This document shows, piece by piece, positions 28,741-38,317 of a stretch of 64,000 bases of DNA (position 1 is its first letter; each line of letters begins with the position of its first letter). This DNA comes from Pseudomonas sp. AKS31 (GTDB taxonomy: Bacteria; Pseudomonadota; Gammaproteobacteria; Pseudomonadales; Pseudomonadaceae). The position numbers and the translations under genes were made by a program. The DNA lies in contig NZ_JAMLFX010000003.1 in NCBI RefSeq assembly GCF_023634765.1, positions 477,861 to 541,860 of the forward strand, given 5' to 3'. Below the pieces are notes generated by a model that was given only the letters and a program-made list of their open reading frames with translations, searched no databases and had not been told where the DNA came from.

Positions 28741-28780
28741 GCGGCTACGCTGATGGGCATGGCCCAAGGAAGACGAACAC

Positions 28781-29194
28781 ATGGAAACCCTGACCACCCT
28801 GAAAGTCCTTCACGTCGCGGCGACCGTGGTGATCCTCGCGAGCGGGCTGGGGCTCGCCGCCCTGACCTGGCGTAATCGCAGCGAAGGGCCGGCCAGCACG
28901 ATGCAGCGTCCCTGGCTGTTTATCTGGTGTTTGATGCTGATCGGCATGTTCAGCATGCCCTTCACCGGCTGGTGGTTGGTGCATCTGATTGGCTGGCCAT
29001 TGGGGCAGTTGTGGATTCTGGGTTCCAGCGTGATCTATGCCGTGGCCACGTTCAGTGCGGTCTGGCTGCTGGTTCGGCTGAATCGGCTGTGGACGAGCGG
29101 GGTCGGCAATCGGAAATTCAATCTGGCACTGGCGATTGTCAGCGGCGTCGGATTTCTCGCCGTTGCGGCGTTGATGGGGGCCAAGCCTGTTTAA
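28781..29194 (+). CDS. DUF2269-type integral membrane protein
   Basis: A 137-residue hydrophobic protein with about four membrane helices, starting METLTTLKVLHVAATVVILASG. The N-terminal LKxLHxxA motif and helix pattern fit the DUF2269 family. It begins 40 bp after ilvA on the same strand, so it may be on the same transcript. Function unknown. Confidence 0.75.
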   Translation: METLTTLKVLHVAATVVILASGLGLAALTWRNRSEGPASTMQRPWLFIWCLMLIGMFSMPFTGWWLVHLIGWPLGQLWILGSSVIYAVATFSAVWLLVRLNRLWTSGVGNRKFNLALAIVSGVGFLAVAALMGAKPV

Positions 29195-29217
29195 GGCTTG
29201 AGACCGATTTGCTCCAA

Positions 29218-29309
29218 TCGCTGGCAAGCCAGCTCCCACAGGGCTTTTCGGTGAGCACAGATTTTGTGAACGCCCGCGAAACCTGTGGGAGCTGGCTTGC
29301 CAGCGATGG
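29218..29309. repeat. REP pair (GTGGGAGCTGGCTTGCC family)
   Basis: CGCTGGCAAGCCAGCTCCCA and its inverted partner TGGGAGCTGGCTTGCCAGCG flank a 50-bp spacer in the space between convergent genes. It probably forms the shared transcript end. Confidence 0.9.
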
Positions 29310-29314
29310 CGTAA

Positions 29315-29971
29315 TCAGTTGCGCAGACTGATCACCGGCCAGCCACGCTTTTCGGCTTCGGCACGCAAATTCGGATCCGGATCAACCGCGACGGGATTCG
29401 CCACCTGCTCCAGCAGCGGCAAATCATTCATCGAATCGCTGTAGAAATAGCTGTCATCCAGCGAATGCCCGGTCTCGTCCAGCCAACGGTTCAGGCGCGT
29501 TACCTTGCCTTCGCGGAAGCACGGGACATCGGTGCTGCGTCCGCTGTAGCGGCCGTCGATCATTTCGCATTCGGTGGCGATCAGGGTTTCAACGCCCAGG
29601 CGCACGGCAATCGGCGCGGTGACGAAGCGGTTGGTCGCGGTGATGATCACCAGTTTGTCGCCGGCATCGCGGTGTTGTTTCAGCAGTTCCAGCGCCTTCG
29701 GCAGCACGATCGGTTCGATGCAGTCGCGCATGTAATCGTTGTGCCATTGCTCGAGCACGGCCATTTCGGTGCGGCCGAGGATCTCCAGGCAGAAGTTCAG
29801 GTACGCGGCGTTATCCAGTTGGCCGGCCAGGTAATCCTGATAGAACTCGTCGTTGCGCGCCTTGTACGCAACCGGGTCGAGGAAGCCGCGTTCACAAAGA
29901 TAGTCGCCCCAGGCGTGATCGCTGTCGCCGCCCAGAAGGGTGTTGTCCAAATCGAATAGAGCCAGGCGCAT
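29315..29971 (-). CDS. HAD-IB phosphatase, histidinol-phosphatase-like
   Basis: A 218-residue HAD hydrolase. Motif I is [13 protein letters not shown], motif II is IITATNRF, and the distal Asp residues lie in [14 protein letters not shown]. The place between ilvA and rppH matches PAO1 PA0335, which I recall being reported as a histidinol phosphate phosphatase. That activity is inferred from orthology; the sequence itself shows only a phosphoserine phosphatase-like enzyme. Confidence 0.85.
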   Translation of the reverse strand: MRLALFDLDNTLLGGDSDHAWGDYLCERGFLDPVAYKARNDEFYQDYLAGQLDNAAYLNFCLEILGRTEMAVLEQWHNDYMRDCIEPIVLPKALELLKQHRDAGDKLVIITATNRFVTAPIAVRLGVETLIATECEMIDGRYSGRSTDVPCFREGKVTRLNRWLDETGHSLDDSYFYSDSMNDLPLLEQVANPVAVDPDPNLRAEAEKRGWPVISLRN

Positions 29972-30114
29972 TGCAGTTACCCGCTGAAAAGTCAGTAAAA
30001 AGGCGACAAGAATACGGTCTTTTCACAAGAGTGCACATAAGGTAGGAAGCCTCGTTGCCGCCTTATCAACCTTTGTGGAACAATGCGGCGACATGCGTTT
30101 GCGAGGTTGTTGCC

Positions 30115-30594
30115 GTGATCGACCCCGATGGTTTCCGCCCCAATGTCGGGATCATTCTGACGAATGACGCCGGCCAGGTGCTATGGGCTCGCCGTATCAA
30201 TCAAGATGCCTGGCAGTTTCCGCAAGGGGGAATCAACCCTGAAGAGACGCCGGAAGACGCCTTGTACCGCGAGCTGAACGAAGAAGTTGGCCTGGAACGT
30301 GAAGATGTTGAAATACTGGCCTGTACCCGGGGCTGGTTGCGCTATCGTTTGCCGCAACGTCTGGTGCGTACGCACAGCCAACCGCTGTGCATCGGCCAGA
30401 AACAGAAATGGTTTCTCCTGCGCCTGATCTCCAACGAGCAGCGGGTGCGGATGGATTTGACCGGTAAACCGGAGTTCGATGGCTGGCGCTGGGTCAGCTA
30501 TTGGTATCCGTTGGGCCAGGTGGTGACATTCAAGCGCGAGGTGTATCGCCGCGCCCTCAAAGAGCTTGCCCCGCGCCTTTTAGCGCGCGACTGA
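30115..30594 (+). CDS. rppH: RNA 5' pyrophosphohydrolase
   Basis: A 159-residue Nudix enzyme that removes pyrophosphate from mRNA 5' ends and so triggers RNase E decay. The Nudix box is [20 protein letters not shown] and continues VGL. I chose the GTG at 30115 ([13 protein letters not shown]) because that is the family N-terminus and GAGG lies upstream; the frame from 30055 is non-homologous leader. ptsP follows after 22 bp, a widely conserved pairing. Confidence 0.95.
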
Positions 30595-30616
30595 CGACGG
30601 AGTTCGACCCCGAGCC

Positions 30617-32896
30617 ATGCTCAATACGCTGCGCAAGATCGTCCAGGAAGTTAACTCCGCCAAGGATCTCAAGGCGGCGTTGGGGATTATTGTGTTGCGC
30701 GTCAAAGAGGCCATGGGCAGCCAGGTCTGCTCGGTCTACCTGCTTGATCCCGAGACCAACCGCTTCGTCCTGATGGCTACCGAGGGCTTGAACAAGCGCT
30801 CGATCGGCAAGGTCAGCATGGCACCCAACGAAGGTCTGGTCGGTCTGGTCGGCACGCGTGAAGAACCCCTGAACCTCGAAAACGCCGCGGATCACCCGCG
30901 CTACCGCTACTTCGCCGAAACCGGTGAAGAGCGTTACGCCTCGTTCCTCGGCGCACCGATCATTCACCACCGCCGCGTCGTCGGCGTGTTGGTCATCCAG
31001 CAAAAAGAACGCCGCCAGTTCGACGAAGGTGAAGAAGCCTTCCTCGTGACCATGAGCGCGCAGCTCGCCGGGGTTATCGCCCACGCCGAGGCCACCGGTT
31101 CGATCCGTGGTCTGGGCCGTCAGGGCAAAGGGATTCAGGAAGCCAAGTTCGTTGGCGTGCCGGGTTCGCCGGGTGCCGCCGTCGGTACCGCCGTGGTCAT
31201 GCTGCCGCCGGCCGATCTCGACGTGGTGCCGGACAAGACCATCACCGACATCGACGCTGAGCTGGCGCTGTTCAAGACCGCCATCGAAGGCGTGCGCGCC
31301 GACATGCGCGCGTTGTCCGCCAAGCTCGCGACCCAGTTGCGCCCGGAAGAGCGCGCGCTGTTCGACGTCTACCTGATGATGCTCGACGATGCCTCGCTCG
31401 GCAGCGAAATCACCACCGTGATCAAGACCGGCCAGTGGGCGCAGGGCGCGCTGCGTCAGGTGGTCACTGAGCACGTCAACCGTTTCGAACTGATGGACGA
31501 CGCCTACCTGCGTGAGCGTGCCTCAGACGTCAAAGACCTGGGTCGCCGCCTGCTCGCCTATTTGCAGGAAGAGCGCCAGCAGAACCTGGTCTACCCGGAA
31601 AAAACCATTCTGGTCAGCGAAGAGCTGACGCCGGCGATGCTCGGCGAGGTGCCGGAAGGCACGCTGGTCGGTCTGGTTTCGGTACTCGGCTCGGGTAACT
31701 CCCACGTCGCGATCCTCGCCCGTGCGATGGGCATTCCGACGGTCATGGGTCTGGTCGACCTGCCGTACGCCAAGGTCGACGGCATCGAAATGATCGTCGA
31801 CGGCACACGCGGCGAGGTTTACACCAACCCGAGCGAAGTGCTGCGCAAGCAGTTCGCCGAAGTCGTCGAAGAAGAGAAACAACTGGCGCTGGGCCTCGAC
31901 ACCCTGCGCGACCTGCCGTGCGTGACCCTCGACGGTCACCGCATGCCGCTGTGGGTCAACACCGGCCTGTTGGCCGATGTGGCGCGGGCGCAGAAGCGCG
32001 GCGCCGAAGGTGTCGGCCTGTACCGCACCGAAGTGCCGTTCATGATCAACCAGCGCTTCCCGAGCGAGAAGGAACAGCTGGCGATCTACCGCGAGCAGCT
32101 CGCCGCGTTCCACCCGCAACCGGTGACCATGCGCAGCCTCGACATCGGCGGTGACAAGTCGCTGTCGTACTTCCCGATCAAGGAAGACAACCCGTTCCTC
32201 GGTTGGCGCGGCATCCGTGTCACCCTCGACCACCCGGAAATCTTCCTGGTGCAGACCCGCGCGATGCTCAAGGCCAGCGAAGGCCTGAACAACCTGCGGA
32301 TTCTGCTGCCGATGATCTCCGGCACCCACGAACTCGAAGAAGCCCTGCACCTGATCCACCGGGCCTGGGGCGAAGTGCGCGACGAAGGCACCGACGTGCC
32401 GATGCCGCCGATTGGCGTGATGATCGAGATTCCGGCGGCGGTGTACCAGACCAAGGAACTGGCGCGAATGGTCGACTTCCTGTCCGTCGGTTCCAACGAC
32501 TTGACCCAGTATCTGCTGGCAGTCGATCGTAACAACCCGCGTGTGGCCGATCTTTACGACTACCTGCATCCGGCGGTGCTGCAAGCCCTGCAAACCGTGG
32601 TGCGCGATGCCCATGCCGAAGGCAAACCGGTGAGTATCTGCGGCGAAATGGCCGGTGATCCGGCGGCGGCGGTGCTGTTGATGGCGATGGGTTTCGACAG
32701 CCTGTCGATGAACGCCACCAACTTGCCGAAGGTGAAGTGGATGTTGCGTCAGGTGAATCTGAGCAAGGCTCAGGAGTTGCTGGCGGAGCTGATGACCATT
32801 GATAACCCGCAAGTTATCCACAGCTCGCTGCAATTGGCGCTGAAGAACCTCGGGTTGTCGAAGATGCATCCACCGGCGGTCGTCAAAGCCGTCTAA
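30617..32896 (+). CDS. ptsP: Phosphoenolpyruvate-protein phosphotransferase of the nitrogen PTS (EI-Ntr)
   Basis: A 759-residue enzyme that takes phosphate from PEP and starts the PtsP-PtsO-PtsN regulatory relay. A GAF domain fills about residues 1-160 and can sense glutamine or 2-oxoglutarate. The swivelling domain follows, with the active His near residue 363 (GSGNSHVAILARAMGIPTVMG region), and then the PEP-binding barrel (EGVGLYRTE, MRSLDIGGDKSL, VGSNDLTQYLLAVDR). Standard length. Confidence 0.95.
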   Translation: MLNTLRKIVQEVNSAKDLKAALGIIVLRVKEAMGSQVCSVYLLDPETNRFVLMATEGLNKRSIGKVSMAPNEGLVGLVGTREEPLNLENAADHPRYRYFAETGEERYASFLGAPIIHHRRVVGVLVIQQKERRQFDEGEEAFLVTMSAQLAGVIAHAEATGSIRGLGRQGKGIQEAKFVGVPGSPGAAVGTAVVMLPPADLDVVPDKTITDIDAELALFKTAIEGVRADMRALSAKLATQLRPEERALFDVYLMMLDDASLGSEITTVIKTGQWAQGALRQVVTEHVNRFELMDDAYLRERASDVKDLGRRLLAYLQEERQQNLVYPEKTILVSEELTPAMLGEVPEGTLVGLVSVLGSGNSHVAILARAMGIPTVMGLVDLPYAKVDGIEMIVDGTRGEVYTNPSEVLRKQFAEVVEEEKQLALGLDTLRDLPCVTLDGHRMPLWVNTGLLADVARAQKRGAEGVGLYRTEVPFMINQRFPSEKEQLAIYREQLAAFHPQPVTMRSLDIGGDKSLSYFPIKEDNPFLGWRGIRVTLDHPEIFLVQTRAMLKASEGLNNLRILLPMISGTHELEEALHLIHRAWGEVRDEGTDVPMPPIGVMIEIPAAVYQTKELARMVDFLSVGSNDLTQYLLAVDRNNPRVADLYDYLHPAVLQALQTVVRDAHAEGKPVSICGEMAGDPAAAVLLMAMGFDSLSMNATNLPKVKWMLRQVNLSKAQELLAELMTIDNPQVIHSSLQLALKNLGLSKMHPPAVVKAV

Positions 32897-32906
32897 AGAT
32901 CAAAAG

Positions 32907-33191
32907 CCCCTCACCCTAACCCTCTCCCGGAGGGAGAGGGGACTGATTGGGGGATGCTGCAGAACTACGCCGACCTGAAAGTGCTGTGCCGAATCCAAAG
33001 TCGACTCGACCTGAAAGTGCTGTGCCGAATCCAAAGTCGACTCGACCTGAAAGTGCTGTGCCGAATCCAAAGTCGACTCGACCTGAAAGTGCTTTACCGA
33101 ATCCATAGTCGACTCGGTCTTTCAGGTCGATGCATGGCTCAAGACACCTCGGTCGGCCCCCTCTCCCTCCGGGAGAGGGCTGGGGTGAGGG
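32907..33191. repeat. Repeat element C: CCCTCACCC-ended inverted element with four 36-bp units
   Basis: Inverted ends (CCCCTCACCCTAACCCTCTC and GAGAGGGCTGGGGTGAGGG) bound an interior with four adjoining units starting at 32971, 33007, 33043 and 33079, an exact 36-bp period. Each starts CGACCTGAAAGTGCT, includes CCGAATCCA and ends GTCGACT; the first three are nearly identical. The element fills the whole 302-bp gap between ptsP and the NRDE gene. Because 36 is a multiple of 3, several frames stay open across it, but these are not genes. Confidence 0.9.
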
Positions 33192-33198
33192 TTTGCTC

Positions 33199-33945
33199 TT
33201 AGACGCAAAGCTCAACTTCCCCAAGATGTCCGCCATACGGCCCAAAACTCCGCTCGACCATCCGCCGCGACCCATCCGCCTTCACGATCAACGCCGTACT
33301 CGCCCGCGTGCCGTAACTCTGGCTGGCAATAAACACACTCGACAACAATGATTCCGTCGCCAGGCCCACCCCGGTATCCGGTAATTCGGCAAACGGCGCC
33401 GTCTGCGCATCGCCCAGCAGCTCCAGCAACCGCTCAGGCTGCGGATCATCCAGCACTGCAGTCAGTGCAGCCTTGGCTTTGAGCAGTTTCGGCCACGGCG
33501 TATCCAGCCCCGCATTTGATAGCCCGTAAACCCCCGGCTCCAGCATTACCGGTTCCGACATCCGCGCATTGAAGTGCCACAGCTCATGGCTGTTGCCCAG
33601 CAGCAGGTTGAACCCGGCATATTCCGGCGCACGTCCGACCACATCGCTCAAATAATCATCAATTGACGCATCAGCGGTCAGAAACCGCGCCACCAACTCA
33701 CCCCGTGACTTGCGTGCCGGCGGTTGATGCGGATCGCGAATATTGGTCAGCGCGGCAAAGCGTCCGTTGGCGCCAATCCCCAGCCAGGTACCGCCGGCCT
33801 CAAGATCGCGTCCGGCATGCACATGCGGCGCCTCCGGCCAGGGCGCCAGTGGCAGGCTTGGCCGGGCGTAGAACTCGTCACGGTTGGCCGCGACGATCAG
33901 CGGCTGGGCATGGCCGGGGCGCCAGGCGAAAACAATCAGGCACAT
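33199..33945 (-). CDS. NRDE family protein (Ntn-hydrolase-like)
   Basis: A 248-residue protein starting MCLIVFAWRPGH, with the family signature AANRDEFYARPS and later GGTWLGIGANGRFAALTN. Cys2 would become the N-terminal nucleophile after Met removal. The family is linked to the mammalian TANGO2 proteins; its bacterial substrate is not settled, and haem trafficking is one proposal. It is convergent with ptsP across repeat element C. Confidence 0.85.
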   Translation of the reverse strand: MCLIVFAWRPGHAQPLIVAANRDEFYARPSLPLAPWPEAPHVHAGRDLEAGGTWLGIGANGRFAALTNIRDPHQPPARKSRGELVARFLTADASIDDYLSDVVGRAPEYAGFNLLLGNSHELWHFNARMSEPVMLEPGVYGLSNAGLDTPWPKLLKAKAALTAVLDDPQPERLLELLGDAQTAPFAELPDTGVGLATESLLSSVFIASQSYGTRASTALIVKADGSRRMVERSFGPYGGHLGEVELCV

Positions 33946-34077
33946 AAGGTGGTCCTTGTGTGTTTTTTGCTCACTCTACGCATCCGGCGTCCGTGCATCC
34001 ATCGCCAGTGGAGCCAAAGGGTGTGCATCCGTTACCATGCCGCTCCGGTTTTGCGGATGCGGTCTGGGGAGACGGTC

Positions 34078-34860
34078 ATGGAATTTCTGCTCTATCTGGC
34101 GCTGGGCGCCTGTGCGGGCGTGCTGGCCGGGCTGTTCGGGGTTGGCGGCGGGATCATTATTGTCCCGGTGCTGGTGTTCAGTTTCACTCTGCAGGGCTTT
34201 GATCAGTCGATCCTTACCCATCTGGCGGTCGGGACGTCGCTGGCTACGATCATCTTCACCTCGGTCAACGCCGTGCGTGAACATCACCGTCGTGGCGCAG
34301 TGCGCTGGCCGATCTTCATGTGGATGGCCGTGGGTATTCTGATTGGCGCCGGTTTCGGTGCGCTGACCGCGGAAGCGATCTCCGGACCCAACCTGCAAAA
34401 AATCATCGGTGTGTTTGCCCTGGTGATTTCCGTGCAACTGGCCCTGGACATCAAACCCAAGGCCAGCCGAACGGTGCCGGGCAAACTCGGTCTGACTGTG
34501 GCCGGCAGTGTGATCGGCTGGGCCTCGGCGATTTTCGGGGTGGGCGGCGGTTCGCTGACCGTGCCGTTCCTGACCTGGCGCAGCGTGCCGATGCAGCACG
34601 CGGTGGCGACGTCATCGGCCTGCGGTCTGCCGATCGCTTTGGTCAGTGCATTAAGTTTCATGATTCTGGGCTGGCACGATCCGTTGTTGCCACCGCATAG
34701 TCTCGGTTTTGTCTATTTGCCGGCCTTGTTGGGCATCGCCCTCACCAGCATGGTCTTCGCCCGCATCGGCGCGCGTTTGGCGCACAGATTGTCGCCGCGC
34801 TTGCTGAAACGGCTGTTCGCCGCTTTGCTGTTCAGCGTGGGCTTGAGCTTCCTGCTTTAA
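34078..34860 (+). CDS. TauE/SafE family sulfite/anion exporter
   Basis: A 260-residue integral membrane protein with about eight helices and the duplicated glycine motif GLFGVGGGIIIVPVL and AIFGVGGGSLTVPFL of the TauE/SafE family. Members export sulfite, sulfoacetate or similar anions; the substrate here is unknown. GGGGAGA precedes the ATG at 34078. The larger in-frame ORF overlaps the divergent NRDE gene and is not used. lgt follows after 79 bp. Confidence 0.85.
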   Translation: MEFLLYLALGACAGVLAGLFGVGGGIIIVPVLVFSFTLQGFDQSILTHLAVGTSLATIIFTSVNAVREHHRRGAVRWPIFMWMAVGILIGAGFGALTAEAISGPNLQKIIGVFALVISVQLALDIKPKASRTVPGKLGLTVAGSVIGWASAIFGVGGGSLTVPFLTWRSVPMQHAVATSSACGLPIALVSALSFMILGWHDPLLPPHSLGFVYLPALLGIALTSMVFARIGARLAHRLSPRLLKRLFAALLFSVGLSFLL

Positions 34861-34939
34861 CCGCGTCGCAATCCTGGCTTAATCCTGAGGTGACAGCGTC
34901 GCCCGGGAATTCTGCTTTCAACTCTAACGAGGAGTCGCA

Positions 34940-35755
34940 ATGCTGCCTTACCCGCAGATCGACCCGGTGGCCCTGGCCATCGGTCCGCTGAAAATCCACT
35001 GGTACGGTCTCATGTACCTCGTCGGCATCGGCGGTGCGTGGCTGCTGGCGTCGCGCCGGCTCAACCGCTTCGACCCGACCTGGTCCAAGGAGAAGCTCTC
35101 CGATCTGATCTTCTGGCTGTCGATGGGCGTGATTGTCGGCGGACGTCTGGGCTATGTGCTGTTCTACGATCTGAGCGCTTACCTGGCCAACCCGACGCTG
35201 ATTTTCGAAGTGTGGAAGGGCGGCATGTCGTTCCACGGCGGTTTCATCGGCGTGATGCTGGCGGCCTTGTGGTTCGGCAAGCGCAACGGCAAGTCGTTCT
35301 TCCAGTTGATGGACTTCGTCGCACCGATGGTGCCGATCGGCCTGGGCGCCGGACGTATCGGCAACTTCATCAACGCCGAGCTGTGGGGCAAGGCCACCGA
35401 CGTGCCGTGGGCGATGGTCTTCCCGCCGTTCAGCGACCCGGCGCAACTGCCGCGTCATCCGTCGCAGTTGTATCAGTTCGCGCTCGAAGGCGTGGCGCTG
35501 TTCCTGATCCTGTGGATTTTCTCGCGCAAGCCGCGCCCGACCATGGCCGTTTCCGGCATGTTCGCGCTGTTCTACGGCATCTTCCGTTTCATCGTCGAGT
35601 TCGTTCGCGTGCCGGATGCGCAACTGGGCTATCTGGCCTGGAACTGGCTGACCATGGGCCAGGTGCTCTGCGTGCCGATGATCGTCGGCGGGCTGTTCCT
35701 GATCTGGCTGGCCTATCGTCGCGCACCGGCAGCACCGCTCGCGCCGACGGCTTAA
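34940..35755 (+). CDS. lgt: Prolipoprotein diacylglyceryl transferase
   Basis: A 271-residue inner-membrane enzyme that moves diacylglycerol from phosphatidylglycerol to the lipobox Cys of prolipoproteins. The N-terminal IHWYGLMYL and the signature [17 protein letters not shown] with HPSQLYQ are diagnostic. GAGGAG lies before the ATG at 34940. The conserved lgt-thyA order holds; 50 bp separate them. Confidence 0.96.
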   Translation: MLPYPQIDPVALAIGPLKIHWYGLMYLVGIGGAWLLASRRLNRFDPTWSKEKLSDLIFWLSMGVIVGGRLGYVLFYDLSAYLANPTLIFEVWKGGMSFHGGFIGVMLAALWFGKRNGKSFFQLMDFVAPMVPIGLGAGRIGNFINAELWGKATDVPWAMVFPPFSDPAQLPRHPSQLYQFALEGVALFLILWIFSRKPRPTMAVSGMFALFYGIFRFIVEFVRVPDAQLGYLAWNWLTMGQVLCVPMIVGGLFLIWLAYRRAPAAPLAPTA

Positions 35756-35805
35756 ACTACGAACCCCGGCGCGCGACGCCGGGGCTCAAAGGACACAGGT
35801 AACTC

Positions 35806-36777
35806 ATGAAGCAATATCTCGAACTGGTCTCGCACGTCATTCAGAACGGCACCAAACAGGCCAACCGCACCGGCATCAACACCATCAGTTTCCCGGGTGC
35901 GATGCTGCGTTTCGATCTGCAGGAAGGTTTTCCGGCGATCACCACGCGCAAAATGGCCTTCAAATCGGCCATTGGCGAGATGTGCGGGTTTCTCCGTGGC
36001 GTGAACAACGCCGCTGAATTTCGTGCGCTGGGCTGCAAGGTCTGGGACCAGAACGCCAACGAAAACGCGCAGTGGCTGGCCAACCCGTTCCGTCAGGGCG
36101 ACGACGACCTCGGCGAAATCTACGGCGTGCAATGGCGCAAATGGCCGGCGTACAAGCAGATCCCGCTGAGTAACACCGCCGCCATCGAACAAACCTTGAG
36201 CAATGGCTACAAGCAGATCGCCCAGGGCGAAGAAGACGGTCAGGCCTATGTGGTGTTGTACAAAGCCATCGATCAGGTGCGCCAGTGCGTCGACACGATC
36301 ATCAACGATCCGGGCAGCCGCCGTATCCTGTTCCACGGCTGGAACGTCGCGCAGCTCGATGAAATGGCCCTGCCGCCATGCCATCTGCTGTACCAGTTCC
36401 ACCCGAACGTCGAGACCAAAGAGATTTCTCTGACCCTCTACATCCGTTCCAACGATCTGGGCCTGGGCACGCCGTTCAACCTCACCGAGGGCGCCGCGCT
36501 GCTGAGCCTGATCGGTCGCCTGACCGGCTACACGCCGCGCTGGTTCACCTATTTCATTGGTGATGCGCACGTCTACGAGAACCATCTGGACATGCTCAAC
36601 GAACAGCTCAAGCGCGAGCCGTTTGCCATGCCGAAGCTGAAGATCTCCGATCGTGTGCCGGAGTTTGCCAAGACCGGCGTGTATCAGCCGGAATGGCTGG
36701 AGCTGGTCGAACCGAGCGATTTTTCGCTGGAAGGTTATGAGCACCACGCGCCAATGACCGCGCCGATGGCAGTCTGA
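35806..36777 (+). CDS. thyA: Thymidylate synthase (long form)
   Basis: A 323-residue enzyme that methylates dUMP using methylene-tetrahydrofolate. The catalytic Cys lies in [11 protein letters not shown], the dUMP phosphate-binding Arg in RRILFHGWN, and [11 protein letters not shown] with [10 protein letters not shown] follow. E. coli ThyA has 264 residues; the extra length lies mainly in the small domain (the [23 protein letters not shown] region). folA, which restores the folate used here, lies 13.6 kb away in this window. Confidence 0.95.
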   Translation: MKQYLELVSHVIQNGTKQANRTGINTISFPGAMLRFDLQEGFPAITTRKMAFKSAIGEMCGFLRGVNNAAEFRALGCKVWDQNANENAQWLANPFRQGDDDLGEIYGVQWRKWPAYKQIPLSNTAAIEQTLSNGYKQIAQGEEDGQAYVVLYKAIDQVRQCVDTIINDPGSRRILFHGWNVAQLDEMALPPCHLLYQFHPNVETKEISLTLYIRSNDLGLGTPFNLTEGAALLSLIGRLTGYTPRWFTYFIGDAHVYENHLDMLNEQLKREPFAMPKLKISDRVPEFAKTGVYQPEWLELVEPSDFSLEGYEHHAPMTAPMAV

Positions 36778-36841
36778 AAGAAGGCACAAAGGCGTTTATA
36801 TTCGGTGCTGGTCTAGCAGACTGTCATGTCTGACAGTAGGC

Positions 36842-36917
36842 AAATGAAAGAGAGGGTGCTTGACTGATCACGGGCCTAATGGACGTAGGTCAGTCAAACA
36901 CCCTCTTTTTTCATTTC
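36842..36917. terminator. Long A/T-flanked hairpin after thyA
   Basis: Arms of about 26 nt (AAATGAAAGAGAGGGTGCTT and AACACCCTCTTTTTTCATTT ends) pair almost fully around a 21-nt loop, with T6 inside the right arm. A smaller perfect hairpin, CTGTCA-TGTC-TGACAG (36821-36836), lies just before. The large hairpin ends 12 bp before the next start codon, so reading that gene from upstream means passing it. Confidence 0.8.
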
Positions 36918-36929
36918 AGGAGCTTCATC

Positions 36930-37763
36930 ATGACAAGTACAGCATCTGGCGCAACGGCTGGGTTCTCGGAGGTCTTTTTCGGTTTTGCACCCACCGGATC
37001 GAAGCAGTTGAACAGTTGGCCGTTTATCGGCTGTGAAAGCCGTTCGGGGCTGTTCCATGCCATTCCGAGTATTGATCCATGGGGATGCGTGGTGCCCATG
37101 GAAATATTCAATGGCGCGCCGATTTTCATCGACTCGCTGCGTGTCGGTGTGTCGGTCAATGAGCAGGATTTCCGGATTGGCGATCAGGTTCGGGTGCAAT
37201 GGAACGCACTCGGTGGTTCCGGCGGTAGCTATAGATCCGAGCCTCAGACCGTGGTGAGTTACATCCCTTTGCATTTTGCGGTTACCGACGAGATCGCAAG
37301 GACGTTCGCCGGCGATCGGGTCGAAGTCTTTTTTGTCATTGAAAGAGAGAAAGGCTTTTTGCCCTCCTCGTCGTTGTATATGACGTTCGCGCCGGAACTG
37401 GCACAGACCGGCCCGGTTTTTATTGATGCCGTCGCGCAAGGCGTCCTTGAAATCGATCGGCATCCCGAGGGCGTTTGCCTGACCATTCCACGGATTGAAA
37501 ACCTGAGAACCAACAACGCCATTGAAATGTTCTGGAAAAGCAGTACAAGCGGCGGACAGGCCGGCGCCTGGCGCGACTACCAGCGCAAACTGACGGTCAG
37601 CCCCGATTCATCGCACAGTTTTCGGATTGAGCCCTCGGTCTATCAGGCGCATCGTGGCGAGACTGTTCATCTGTTCTGCAGTCTTTTCCTGGGGTCCGGT
37701 ATGGTCCCCGGGCTGGCCTATGGCATGGGTTCCCGTGGCGTAATGGAGTTCAAACTGGTGTAA
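36930..37763 (+). CDS. Hypothetical protein, accessory, two-repeat beta-rich
   Basis: A 277-residue protein I do not recognise. CAGGAG precedes the ATG. Two similar blocks can be seen, near residues 70-140 (FIDSLRVGVSV..GDQVRVQW) and 167-250 (FIDAVAQGVLEI..NAIEMFWKSS), each with a GD/N-x-V/I-x-V/M-x-W strand and a later SSSLYMTF or SHSFRIEP strand. This suggests tandem Ig-like or beta-sandwich domains. No signal peptide or membrane helix is seen. Base composition is visibly lower in GC than in thyA and cadR, and the gene breaks the conserved order, so it was probably acquired. Confidence 0.75.
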   Translation: MTSTASGATAGFSEVFFGFAPTGSKQLNSWPFIGCESRSGLFHAIPSIDPWGCVVPMEIFNGAPIFIDSLRVGVSVNEQDFRIGDQVRVQWNALGGSGGSYRSEPQTVVSYIPLHFAVTDEIARTFAGDRVEVFFVIEREKGFLPSSSLYMTFAPELAQTGPVFIDAVAQGVLEIDRHPEGVCLTIPRIENLRTNNAIEMFWKSSTSGGQAGAWRDYQRKLTVSPDSSHSFRIEPSVYQAHRGETVHLFCSLFLGSGMVPGLAYGMGSRGVMEFKLV

Positions 37764-37783
37764 GCGCTATCGGCGACGAAGGA

Positions 37784-38233
37784 CTAATGCCCATGACTTC
37801 TGCCGACATGGGAATGTTCGACCTCCGTCGCCACCACCCCGCCACTCACTTCCAGCCGCTGCAAAATCCCGCATTGATCGGCCATCGGCCCTTCGCCACA
37901 CCGTTGGCGCAGGTCGAGCAACTGTGTCTGCAACGCCAGCAACCCATCAATTCGCGCCTTCACATGCTGGATATGCTCGTCGATCAATGCATTGACGCTC
38001 TCGCATTGATCCTGCGGGCTGTCGCGCAAGGCGAGCAGGCTGCGGATTTCTTCGAGGGTCATGTCGAGGGTGCGGCAGTTGCGGATAAAGGTCAGGCGTT
38101 CGGCGTGGGCCTGGGTGTAGACGCGGTAGTTGCCGTCGCTGCGGGCTGGTTCCGGCAGCAGGTTTTCGCGCTCGTAGTAGCGGATGGTTTCTACGGCGCA
38201 GTCGGTGAGTTTCGCCAGTTCGCCGATCTTCAT
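37784..38233 (-). CDS. cadR: Cd(II)/Pb(II)-responsive MerR-family regulator
   Basis: A 149-residue MerR-type activator. The helix-turn-helix is MKIGELAKLTDCAVETIRYYE, a long dimerisation helix follows, and Cys77 (QDQCESV) with Cys112 (GEGPMADQCG) are the metal ligands expected of CadR. The C-terminus is His-rich (HSHVGRSHGH), as in P. putida CadR. The ATG at 38233 is the family start. It is divergent from cadA and should control both genes from the shared promoter. Confidence 0.92.
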   Translation of the reverse strand: MKIGELAKLTDCAVETIRYYERENLLPEPARSDGNYRVYTQAHAERLTFIRNCRTLDMTLEEIRSLLALRDSPQDQCESVNALIDEHIQHVKARIDGLLALQTQLLDLRQRCGEGPMADQCGILQRLEVSGGVVATEVEHSHVGRSHGH

Positions 38234-38256
38234 GACGGTCATCTCCAAAAGGGTGC

Positions 38257-38288
38257 TTGACCCTATAGTGGCTACAGGGTCTTTACTT
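38257..38288 (+). promoter_or_regulatory. CadR-controlled cadA promoter with long spacer
   Basis: A -35 box TTGACC (38257-38262) and a -10-like TTTACT or TTACTT (38282-38288) are 19-20 bp apart, longer than normal. The dyad ACCCTATAG..CTACAGGGT (38260-38280) fills the spacer. This is the classic MerR-type design in which the metal-bound regulator untwists the spacer. Confidence 0.8.
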
Positions 38289-38317
38289 GGCAACAGGCAC
38301 CTTCATGGACGCGACCA

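Noticed and set aside
32900..33106. Minus-strand ORF with a repeated FQVESTLDSAQH peptide
   Set aside because: It is the translation of the 36-bp tandem units of repeat element C. The period is a multiple of three, so frames stay open; no ribosome binding site or family match supports it.
32971..33114. Possible CRISPR array
   Set aside because: The four 36-bp units adjoin each other without unique spacers, and no cas genes are present.
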